NCBI GenBank assembly: GCA_050084985.1
Contig: JBITNC010000001.1
Span: 139,624,001 to 139,688,000, forward strand
Length of the DNA: 64,000 nucleotides
Direction: 5' to 3'
Origin: Nageia nagi
Lineage: Eukaryota; Pinophyta
The position numbers and the translations under genes were made by a program. The notes beneath the pieces are model-generated. The model saw only the letters and a list, made by a program, of their open reading frames with translations, had not been told where the DNA came from and made no database searches. Each line of letters opens with the position of its first letter. The stretch's first letter is position 1. Positions 1-11,069 of this stretch are shown in pieces.

Positions 1-2328
1 CAAACTTTTGAAGAAAGGTACTATCTTTCACTGGGTAAATGAACAAAAAGAAGTGTTTGAGGAAGTTAAATGATATCTTTTTTCACCACCCATTCTAGTA
101 CCACCTAAGCCTAGAGAACCATTCTTGTTGTACATATCAGCTATATAAATAGGCTTAGGAACCATGCTTGCTCAAAAGAATAAAAATAGTAAAGAACAAG
201 CAATATGTTATCTTTGTTGAACTTTGGTTGGCTATGAGATTAAATACATATATTTAGAAAAGTTGTGTTTAGTAGTAGTATTTGCTCCAAAATGTTAAGA
301 CATTACATGCTAAACCATACCATGTATGTAATTGCTAAAGTGGACCCTTTGAAATATATGATGAATAAAATTTATCAAAATGAAAGAACATCTAAATGGA
401 TCATTCATTTAAGTGAATTCAACTTGCTTTTTGTAAGTCAAAATCAATCAAAAGAAAATTCATAGCAAATTATCTCACCAAAGTACCATTATATAATGAT
501 AATCCAATCATTTTAGAATTACCAAATGAACATGTATTCCAATTAGATGAAATGGAAATTCTTGTAGAATATAAAGAAGATTGGGATATGGTAATATATT
601 TTGATGGATTGAGATGTGAGAAAAGCGAGAGTGCAGGTGTTGTATTCATTACACCCCAAGGAGTTCCTATACCCTATTTATTTAAACTTAACTTTTATTA
701 TATGAAAAATAATGCTGAGTACAAAGCTTTAATATTAGCCATCAAAACTTCTATAAAATTTAATTTGAGAAAATTTAAATTCATTGGTGATTCATTGTTA
801 ATCATAAACTAAGTTAAAGAAATCATCTAGTGTAAGTAACCTTTGTTAAAAAAATATAAGAGATTAGTAAATAATCTCCTATCATATTTTGAAAAATATC
901 ATTTAGAAGTAGCACCATGATTAACTAGTAGGTTTTTTGATGTTATGGCTTCCATTAGATCTTTGATGCTAGCAAACCCTAGTAAAAAAATGATCCATAT
1001 TGAGATCATTCAAATTACTCAATCCTTAAGAGAATCAAATGAAGTTGAACATGTAGTCCTAGATATCACAATGGAAGATAAAATTTTATGGCATAAATAA
1101 TTTTTCAAATTCTTAAGAGATGTGGTATTACCTAAAGACTTAACAAAATCATTTAGGGAAGCATTCAAAATAAAAGCATTTCACTTTTGCATGATAAGAG
1201 ATGTCTTATACCATAAGGGTTTTGATGGGATATTGGTAAGATGTTTATAATGGACTAATTTGTAAATTGATATTTCATGCATGCATGATGGAATTTGTGA
1301 AGTACATTTTAGTGGCTCTGTAATGGTAAAACAATTAATGTGTATGGGATATTATTGGCCTACTATGGAACATGATTGTATGGAATATGTTATAAAGTGT
1401 GTTAAATGTCAAAAATATGCAAATATATTTAATCAACCTTTGCATTCATTACAACCCATGTAATCATTGTGGCCATTTTCCAAATGGGAACTAGATTTAA
1501 TACATCAAATATCTCCTATTTCCTCAGGTCATAAGTTTATAATAACTGCTATGAAATATTTTATGAAATAGGTAGAAGCCATCCCTATGATTTCAACAAA
1601 GGGACCAAAGATAGCATAATTCATACAAAACCATATTGTATGTCATTTCGGAATCCCAACTCAAATTATCATTGATAATGTGAAAAGCTTCAAAAATAAA
1701 GAAGTTCAAGCTTTATGTAAAGGATATCATATCTAATTAAGCTTCTCAACCCCTTGCTATCATCAAGGGAATGGTAAAGCTAAAGCTATGAACAAGATCA
1801 TTAATAGTATTCTATTGAAAAATATTGATGAATCCAACCAAGATTGGCATGAAGGAATTCCACATGCATTATGGGCTTATCAAACTAGTATTCAAACTTA
1901 TTTTTCTTATTTTATGGGGTAGAAGCAATATTACCCTTAAAAATAGAAATTCCCTCTCTTCAAATTTCCTTACAAGATTATATCATAGATGAAATGGTTT
2001 GTCAAATAAGATTATATCAGTTGCTACTTCTAGATGAAAGAAGAGTCAATGCATTAGAACATTTACATACTTATCAAAATTGTATTAAATGAGCTTTTGA
2101 TAAAAAGGTCAGAATTCATGAATTCAATATAGGAGATTTGGATTTAAAATAAAATCAACAAACTTCTTGAATGGAAGAATAACTTCATGACAAGTTTGCT
2201 CCTAACTGGTTAGGTCCCTATATGATTAAAATAAACATTAGATCTGGAGCTTATCATTTAGTTGATATGGAAGGTAACAAAGAGCTTGAACCTATAAACA
2301 TCATGCACCTTCATCCTTTCTATAGTTA
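1..2328 (+). pseudogene. Tat-like Ty3/gypsy pol remnant A (RNase H, second RNase H, integrase)
   Basis: This is the 3' half of a retrotransposon polyprotein, entering from the left edge. In order I read the end of RT and the first RNase H (1-475, with LRHYMLNHTMYVI), a second archaeal-type RNase H (about 552-960, with IYFDG and NNAEYKALIL), an integrase zinc finger (about 1281-1440, with YYWPTMEHDC and CVKCQKYAN), an integrase core (about 1490-1890, with WELDLIHQI and IIIDN), and the integrase C-terminus ending in INIMHLHPFYS. Two RNase H domains in tandem mark the plant Tat lineage. There are many in-frame stops, and the core glutamate expected after GNGKA reads as lysine, so it cannot be active. 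It serves as the undeleted reference for the integrase-core deletion in copies B and T3. Lineage is inferred from domain order. Confidence 0.85.
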
Positions 2329-2669
2329 ATAAAATTTTTTAATTGTAAATTATATATATTATAATTAAGTATTTTATTTTAAAAGAACAAGAATACTTTT
2401 CTTAAGACTTATACATATTTAATGTACTTGAAATAGAAAATGACATCAAAAAAGAGCAAAATCATCCACCTAATTGTAGATCAGAGAGGCATTCGACAAA
2501 CATCTTGGTACAAAAAATAATGATACTTGGGAGATAGGGTATAAATAAATTATCCTTGCATGTTTATTCTAGAAATAGGAATTTCCTTTTTCTACCTATC
2601 GATTTACAAAGAGCTCTAGTCATAAACTTATCACCAAAATGATATCAAGGATGAGAGATAAGTGTTCAT

Positions 2670-3656
2670 GGAGATAACCTAGAATTCTATGTAGATAAAG
2701 CCATGTGTCATTTGAGTCATACATATTATTTCACTCAAGTTTTAATGATAAACTTGTTGTCTAAATATTTTCCTACATCAACTCCTAATATGATAATTGA
2801 TTATTTTTTCAACAATTGGATCCAAGATAGAGTGATTAATTCTTGACTGAATGAGGATTTCCTATTTCCATGGGTAGACCAAATGATAAGAGACCTTTAT
2901 CATCATAAGATAGTATATGAATTTTATGTAGTGTTTATTTGTAAGCCTCAATGATCAATTATATGTGTGCAAAATATTGATTGACATTTTTCCCAAGTTA
3001 GGTTAAGGTTCTCCAATCCTTTGCCACATAATAGTTAAATAAGAGCCTTAATACCAAGTAAATTAGAAGATAATGAAAAAATACAAGTATTAGTTAATCC
3101 TATGGGTCATGATTTTATTGATAGATACCCTAAAGATTGCTATATGCAAGCATTGAGAAAATATCCTTACACTGAGATATCTTGATTCTTTACTTTACCA
3201 AGGGAAATTCAAGAAGTTATAGCTATGAATTTTTATAATCAGTGAGGAACAAATACATGGGACTTAAAAATTAATGATCTTAAAGCAACCATTGAGTTGG
3301 AATCAAAGGATATGTGGATGGATATTGACTCCCTAATGAATTGGATCCACCTATTTTGCTTGCATTGGCCTTATGAAAGACCCAAGATCCTATTAAATTG
3401 TGTGGATCATGTGAACCTTCGGTGCCATGAGAGGTCATTATCCCTAAACAAAGTTATCAATGACTTGGTCTTGGACTATAATACCCTTTCAATTCAACAC
3501 AATGAAATCATATATGATTATAGTTCACTATTTAGTAAAATTTGTTGTGTAAATAATCCAACTAATATAAAACCAAGGTTTCAATGGACCTTTGAATGCT
3601 TTAATCAAAGAAAGAGTGAGGTTGTAGTTAAACTAGTGAAAAATGAGTATGTCTAG
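2670..3656 (+). pseudogene. Unrecognised decayed ORF downstream of pol A
   Basis: One reading frame runs about 330 codons here with only nonsense codons (mostly TGA and TAG/TAA) and no clear frameshift; the last 119 codons from 3297 are open. It lies on the pol strand, about 340 bases after the integrase stop; that gap shows nothing recognisable. The C-terminal part (around DLVLDYNTLSIQHNEIIYDY) has regular hydrophobic spacing suggesting a coiled coil. I do not recognise a family. Its position between integrase and the expected 3' LTR suggests an accessory ORF of the element, as known in some plant Ty3/gypsy elements, but a captured host fragment is equally possible. Confidence 0.45.
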
Positions 3657-4298
3657 TATCTCATTTAGAGCATGGTACCCCTTGCATCATTACTTCCCAC
3701 CAAATCTCCATAGTCTTTTGAGATTCCATATCCCCTTCCACTTCTTAATAATGATGAGGCCTTGACATCATCAACCAAGCCAAAATGCATTATTTAGAAG
3801 TTCAACCATCATCCATGAATCTCACCACTCATTTTGTATCTCATCCACTATCAACCATCCATTCTAGGGCCAAGACCTACTCATTTTTTAGTTCAAACTC
3901 CACACATTTATTTATTGTGTCATAAAGGTTGGGTTATCTATAAAAAATAAGGGAATCATTTTCATTAGGGAGTTGTAAAAAGTTTTTTATCTTAAAAAAT
4001 AAATAAATATAATTGATAAAAATATATTTAAAAAATTCATAAAATTGTTAAAAGTTTTCTTGTATCAATAAATGAGTGTGTGTATATTTTTTTCCTTGAA
4101 AAAATTCTTACAAATTTGTATAAAGTATTTACATTTGACATTGCAAGTGATTGGTTTGCATACATCTGGCATCATGAGTCATCCACATTGTATTAGTCCT
4201 CCTACCCATCAGCATGAGGGGTCTTTGCATTATGATGCTCATATCCCATGGGAGTTTACACCCTTTTGCATTTCTTAGTCATCTTGTACATTTCCTAG
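3657..4298. other. Tail of element A; no recognisable gene
   Basis: AT-rich sequence follows the accessory ORF. A purine-rich run near 3941-3955 (AAAAAATAAGGGA) could be a polypurine tract, but no matching LTR is visible in the window, so the 3' end of element A is not placed. A 68-codon open stretch at 4072-4278 has no recognisable similarity. Confidence 0.3.
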
Positions 4299-4757
4299 TT
4301 GCCCTCTAGGAGATCCTATCCAAAATCTAGAGTTAGATTAGGACCATTTCATCAATTGCCTAAGAGTATACAACATCATATTTTGTCTATGGTATACTTA
4401 ACCACCACTCTAGAAAATTTTGATTGGGCCTATGATTTCATTAAAGAATCCCATCGGATAGAGATGTTTATTTACCACTAACCTTGTTGAGGAACCTATA
4501 TAATCTATGATATACCTAATGGAGAGTTCCTCCAAAATCTCATCTGCATGCTTTCTAGACCTGATTTTATATGGAGGATTATGATTGATACTTTTGTCAC
4601 CACATTGGTAGTTAGATTTATTAAGTTCTATGGACCATGTCTTTTACATCCTAAAGAAGATCTTTTTGATGATGTCACCATAGCCTATCTATTGTCTATA
4701 AACCTTTGGTGTTGGGATTTCATGTTGTCCATGTCTATCTCTTGTGGTTCTACATAA
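4299..4757 (+). pseudogene. Unrecognised decayed reading frame
   Basis: A single frame of about 150 codons is broken only by two close stops near 4482-4490, with open parts 4299-4481 and 4548-4757. The product is rich in aromatic and hydrophobic residues (for example the segment ENFDWAYDFIKESHR). No domain is recognised. It may belong to the retroelement region upstream, or be a chance open stretch; the shared frame across both halves favours a once longer ORF. Confidence 0.3.
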
Positions 4758-6599
4758 TGGATCATTAATCATATCATTTGTACTATTTTTCATTTTCATC
4801 CTTTCCCTCATGATGATTTGATGTAGATTTTCATCCATTTAAGAATCATTTAAAAAAACATCATTATTAAAAAATATAAAACCACAAAAATTAAAATAAA
4901 ATGTAAATATGTATATATATTTAGAAGATATATTTTTGAAGTGTCTTGGCTACTGAGTGCATTGCCCTTATGTTCATTTCACTCCATTCTATTCATAAAT
5001 ATTTAGTCCTTCACCTTGAATGTCATAATTATTAGATATCAATCATTATAAGGGAGGCAACTAATTAAGTTATATGTATTCATGTATCATACATACATCC
5101 ATATAATATTTCTTTATATATATAACTAAATTTACAAATAAAGAAGTAGGCAATAAATACTCTATTCATGCTTGGTTTTTGTTGAAAGATCCTATGTTGG
5201 GATTTCAAAAATGTAGGATGATAAAAAGATAAAATTATGATATACAGTGGTGTACTAATAGGCTCATACACTTTTTCACATTAAAATCTTGAAACAATCA
5301 AGAATTGAATATTTCTTGAGTATAAATGTGAGTATGGTTCTCTTACTTTTTGCTTCATTCTAAACCCAAGAGCTAGTATAGGAGAACAAGAAAATTAGAA
5401 AAGAAAACATTAAAAAAAAAGATAAAATAAAAGAATAAAATAAGATGTAGAATTCTTGGGCCATATTAGTATCTTCTATTAGGGCTATGGATGCCTGGTT
5501 GGTCATAGAGCAAGGTTGTAACAGGATGAAGGGGTTAACCTTCAATAGGGCTATGGATGCTTTTTGGTAGTGAAGCACACCTTACAAAAAGAAAAATCAT
5601 TCTCACAATTTATAATACTAGGCCATTTAGTTTTCAAATGTTAAAAGAAGGAAAGGAATATCATTGCACACACATGTGTTTATGGTAAACTTTAGTATAT
5701 TATGATTTTTTTTATATCATCCCTATAAGACCAATGTAGAAGATTAATTAATGAAACTAGATATTGAAGGTGTTATTTATTACACTTGTTTATTTATACA
5801 TTCATTTATTCCATACCATCACTATTATTATTATTATAAAGATTGATAAGCTACCAAGTAATTAAGATTGATGCCTAAGTTATTATATCATTCATAAAAA
5901 TCTTAGGTCATTTATGTTTTAGATATTTTGCATTCATATATACCATTTGTATATGTACATCTATGTGTATCCATTATTACATCCATACATCCATTAAGTG
6001 TTTTATAAATCTTGTGTGTTTTACATCCATACTTCATTATTCATGATATGACATATGCTTATACCAGTATATTATGTTCAAACCATGTATAAAGTATCCA
6101 ATAAAATGGAAAATGATGCATTCAATTCTGTTCTCCTACAAATCAAATCCTATCTTATAAATATAGCAAACCTATATAAATATAAAAATTACTTTGTAAA
6201 TTTACCAAATATATCATAAATAAGGCATTAAAAAGAAATAGCCACATATAAAATAAACATTTATACATTTCCATTTTAAACACATACATTTGGAAAACAT
6301 ATAAACATAAACATACATTAACATGATAATTAAAACATACATGTAAAAGTCTAAAGCTATCATATATATATAACCAAATGTTTATCACATAAGCCATCCA
6401 TGCCATATGTTTAGAAAAACTAGCCATCAATAATGATTACCATGATCCAAAAAATACATAAGGTCATCATAAAATAGGCCTATGAATAACATGTCTAAAC
6501 ATATGAAATGATCATGCTTTCCATGATCTCAAAAAATAAACAATATAGTATGATAAAAATTGATAAGTCTAACATGAAATATAAAAACAATTAACCTTA
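4758..6599. other. AT-rich interval, nothing recognised
   Basis: I see no coding or structural feature. Minor items are short ATT runs near 5823-5836 and a 15-base phrase (TAGGGCTATGGATGC) present twice about 70 bases apart at 5480-5560. Short open frames on the minus strand (5080-5578, 6155-6430) are hydrophobic, AT-driven and have no recognisable similarity. Confidence 0.5.
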
Positions 6600-8568
6600 T
6601 CACTAAAATACCCTCAAAAGCTACCCTCTCCACCATCTATAGGACTACCAACTCTACCTTGTATAGGGTGAATAGTGCCCATTAAACATATAGGACTCAT
6701 ATCTTGAGTCATTCTATGAATCTCAAATGATACTAATGGGTGCTACAAAGAAACCCCACCTATCCTACTATAGCTATGAGATGTGGTAAGTCTAACAACC
6801 CTACCTTGAGTATAAGAAGTTTGCTAAACTCCATTAGGTGCTTGATAAATTGATACATCTAAGGGGATGTATGTGATAAGAGGAACTAGATAGAGCATGC
6901 TAGGAACATATGGAGGTACCAATGTCAACCATGTCTAAATAATAGAGGAGTAATTATCCCTCTATTGAAGAATACCCTAAACACATACTAATGGATGACT
7001 TGCTCCCCTTATAGATGTATTAGCTCCTTTGACCTACGAAGAGGCTTGATCCTTGTCCCTCTCTTAATGATATCTATCTCTCTTAGCTTGATATCGATAA
7101 ATATGAGCACTAATATGAGAAACCTAGTATCTCAACTCATATATATCTCCCAAGAGTGCATCAATTTTAGGTACCTATGGAGGAGGAGCTCCACTTCCCC
7201 TCACACCTTTGGTAGAATCACCTACCTTAGTCTCCTCACCCTAACTAGCTATGCCCACTTGCTCCTTTACCACCTACTCTATAACTATCTCCTCGACTAT
7301 CTTCTCTTTGACCACCTTCTCCTTAACATCCTCCCCAACCTTAATAGCTACCTCAAGCTTGGCTACTCATTGGCATAATCTATACTCTAACGCATCACTA
7401 TCCTTGGCCTCTAGCTCCACCTACCACTAGGAATCAAAATACTTAGTTACACCCACATCATCAACACCTACATTCTCTATTAAGGGCTCCTCCTATTTAG
7501 GATCTGGTTCTACATAAACTAGGGTTTGAATCCCCTCAACTAGTAGCTCACCTTCTCTCAAAAAATGTATATGTGTTAGTGGAATATCTTGCACCAAACT
7601 AAAGTGATGGTGCACATGCTCAAAGTAGAAATATTCTAACTTAGTTCATCGATCGATGAGAACTTGAGCTTGCCTAATTTTTATCAACTGTGGTACGAGC
7701 TCATCCTAAATTGGGTAACCATAATAGAGTCAAAACCTCATCTAGTATACAATGAGGTGAGTGATCATCCTATGATAGTAGGTGACATCTCATTGAATGC
7801 CATCCAATGGGTAAGTGTAAAAGTCCTCTTACCAGTGCATGATGTTGATGGGATAAGCTATGTGGGTATCAAAACCAGGCATTGGAATCCCTAAAGGATG
7901 AGCTACATGGATATGCTCATAGGCCCACACTTGAAGAGTAATAGTAACTAATAATAAGGTTCTATGACCTAAAGAATAAAATAATAACTCTCGATAGATC
8001 TAGGCTAACAATATGGGATCCCAAGCATATGCTATCCCCTAATGTAGCATATTGGCTACTATGTACAATAATGAATAAGGAAATCTCCCATTACCAGTAT
8101 CTGGGAAAGCATAATATTAGATAAGCCCCATAAAATAAGAGGCTCTAAGGAAACCCTATTGATCATTCTTCCAATACCTAAAGTATGGAAAACCCCAAAA
8201 AAACATCTCACCTATAACTCCATCAGTTGCACCTACCCCATAAATTGCTACAATATTAGGATGCATTGAATCTTGATCTAATGCATACTGGATCCATTGA
8301 ACCTAAATAGGTAATTGATATAAATGATGGATTTCCTCCACCATAATAGTCTTTTCTCCCATAAGAAGATGGAAAGTACTAATCAAGGAATCCCATCTCT
8401 CTAACAGAGCTACCAATAATGGATAATCCCAAGGAATATAGCACATGCAGGACCTTGCTCCAAATCTAATAGTGCAAAGAAAGTTTTGATCTAGAGTAGT
8501 CAATAAAACATGGCCATCCTCAAGTATACAAGGATATTTCCCTCTAGGCTCAAAGACGTCACAAACCT
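6600..8568 (-). pseudogene. Plant mobile domain (PMD, aminotransferase-like) pseudogene
   Basis: On the minus strand the frame starting near 8568 reads VCDVFEPRGKYP, then WDYPLLVALLERWD, FHLLMGEKTIMVEEIHHLY, and further on GEMFFWGFPYFRYW and QVWAYEHIHVAHP. These are hallmark phrases of the plant mobile domain found in MAIL1/MAIN-type host proteins and in PMD proteins carried by plant transposons (Mutator-like and Ty3/gypsy). After the domain comes a charged Glu/Lys/Val-rich segment (about 7200-7470) likely to be coiled, then a low-complexity tail to about 6600. At least ten in-frame stops show it is dead. No element ends are seen around it, so whether it was transposon-borne or a host gene is undecided. 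Confidence 0.75.
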
Positions 8569-10099
8569 AACAATAATTACTAATAATATAACTAAAAAAG
8601 TTACTAACATTGATGATTGGGTGATCAAGGTCTAGAATCGCTAGTGTTCAATACTTGAACATTGACAAATCTAAAACCCATTAGATCTAGCTGGTGACCA
8701 TGACCAAGGGTTTAAAAATTTTAAAAATATAAAAATGTAAATGGTTAAAAAGCTTTTATAAAATATTCCTAAGTGTTCTACAGTTTCTATTTTTTCAAAA
8801 ATGGAGTAAAAATGAATTAATAAATAAAAAATTAAAAAGAGGGTTTTAAAACCCTACCTCTTCCCTAATGGGCCCTTTCCATGGCATTTGGTATCTTTAT
8901 GGTGGCATCCTAGCTCACAATAGTGGTAAAGATGACAAGTGTAGGGTCAAACTTCAAAAAGGTGGGGTAGGGTATTCAAAGAGCTTTGACTAGCCACTAA
9001 AAAGTCAATAAGAAAATGAAAGCAAATATTTTTCTTTTTAAACCCTCATGTAGTCAAACACCATTGATTTATTATTAGGTGCTAACAATCCATAAGGATC
9101 TTTAGTGACTAGTACCAAATCACCAACAACCTAAAAATCATAAAATTTCTAAAAATTAAAACTTATCAAAGAAACTCAAAAAGAAAAAGTGTATTTATGC
9201 TTTCCATTTTAACACTCTCATACATATATTCTTTATTCTTTTTTATAAAATAATAAACAACTTAAAAAAAATGATGATAAAATGAGTTCTTAATGTTTTT
9301 CCTTGCATAAACTCAGTTTAAATCCATGATAAAAGTGCAAAACTCTTAAAATGTTCATACTCAAAAATCCAAATGAAGTACATGTGCTCAAGGTTCCTTA
9401 TGAGGTAACATTAGGAAAAATATCTTTTGTACCTCATGTAAAAAAATAAAATAATAATAATAATAAATAAAAATATATTTATAAAACCCTAAAAACTAAA
9501 AAATGTGTCAAAGACAAAATAGAAACAAGTTTTTCTCTTGTTGATTTGATCCAAAGCTAAATGTTTTGAGAAAACCTAAGACTCTTGAATAATTCTAAAT
9601 TCAAAAAATTACCCTTCTTTTAATAATGAAAATAAGGATGGGTTTGGATGTGATTAAAATTATTGGATGAACTTTTACACAAGATCATCAAGTAACCCAC
9701 TTTCTAGGACAAGAGTAGAATGATCGAAGCTTTGTATTTGTAAGGAAGATTCTTTATCATATATTAGCTATGGTATATTCCTGATGGCTAAGACTTCATC
9801 CATATCCAACCAACATAGCATAATGGTATAGTGATAACTTCCTAAGTTACACCTTGCACTACAACCCTTATTGCTTTCAAAACATGTCAAACATAAAAGA
9901 ACAAAAAATGGATTTAGTCATAATCCAATCAATCAAATTCAAATTATTAATATAGAATAAGTTAATTAAAAATTTAGACTCAAGGTCAAGAATAAAATTA
10001 TATAATTTGATTGCATCCCTTCCAAGAGGCCCATATCATCTATTGTACTTAAGCCCTCCATGCAAGGCAAACTTGTAATCAAAATTGAGGTTTATAACA
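8569..10099. other. Intergenic AT-rich interval, nothing firm
   Basis: No coding similarity was found on either strand. An AAT microsatellite lies near 9449-9475. Around 9818-9875 there is a weak tRNA-like phrase (ATAGCATAATGGTATAGTG, resembling a Pol III A box) without a convincing B box. The stretch separates the PMD pseudogene from the inverted-repeat element copy in fragment B. Confidence 0.45.
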
Positions 10100-11032
10100 A
10101 AATCAATAAAGAGTTTTGTTGGTTGTAACATCTCTTATTTTTCATGCTTGAAAGATTGGTTTTTGGATAAACATGATGTCACCTTAGATTTAGGCTTGAC
10201 AAAAGCTCGAAAAGTGAACACTTAGCCTTGAACCTACAAGTATATGTTTATGATAATTTTTATAGAAAATTTCAACTTTAGGCATATGTTTGATTGAGTT
10301 TTTGGTTGACATTTTTCATGAAATAAAATCCAAATATATATTAAAGAGTGTAGATTTTAAATATATAAGTTTTTTTACAATTGCATAAGATTTTATATTT
10401 TTTAATTATTTTTAAATAAAAGTGGTCCATATATTTGAAATATGAGGGTCTCATATTTTCTTAATAAGTTTTTTGGGGGAGTTATAAAAAAAATATTATA
10501 CAGAGACAAGCTTCACAAAATTGTGAACAATAATAAAACAATTGAAAAAAGATTAAGTTTAGATCAAATTATGGTGGATGGACATGAGCACTTTTCAAAA
10601 CCAAAAACATAACCAATACAAAATTAATAAAAAAATAGAATATTGATTCAAAAATTATGGAAAAATATCTAGGAAAAGCTCTAATGTGTTAGGTATATTT
10701 TTTTAAAAGGATTTTAAAAAATACATTGATTTTAGTCAAATTATGGTGGATGGACACATGCATGGTATGGTCCAAAATTGGTTTTTTTTTTTTTTTTAAA
10801 TGTGGTTTTTGTTCATACTATCAAATTTTAAATTCTATGATATAGGTATGGTAATAGATTATATATTTGAAAACTAGACTTTGAGCACCACATTTTTCAC
10901 CCTAGATACCTTTTTCTTGATTCCATGTCTAAGTGCTTAAAATTTTGATATCAAACATACCCAAATTTGAAAATCAAAGAAAATACTTCAACTTTTTGGC
11001 TTTAAAATGGACCCAACTTCTTACACCCATCC
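10100..11032 (-). mobile_element. TIR element copy, truncated (in the tail of pol B)
   Basis: On the minus strand this begins GGATGGGTGTAAGAAGTTGG at 11032 and is similar along most of its length to the 21436-22393 element, sharing the internal phrase with CCATCCACCATAATTTGA twice. The distal inverted repeat is not found, so the lower boundary (about 10100) is approximate and the copy is probably truncated. It lies about 40 bases after the integrase stop of pol B. The equivalent place in the related element T3 (near 28130) lacks it, which shows it is an insertion. Confidence 0.6.
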
Positions 11033-11069
11033 TATAAAAAGATGAAGAAATGCACAATTTTATAAAAAA

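Noticed and set aside
6995-7378. 127-codon open frame on the plus strand
   Set aside because: It is antisense to the charged tail of the plant mobile domain pseudogene, which explains its openness and Leu/Ser/Thr-rich composition.
9818-9875. tRNA gene
   Set aside because: An A-box-like phrase is present but no paired acceptor stem or B box could be found.
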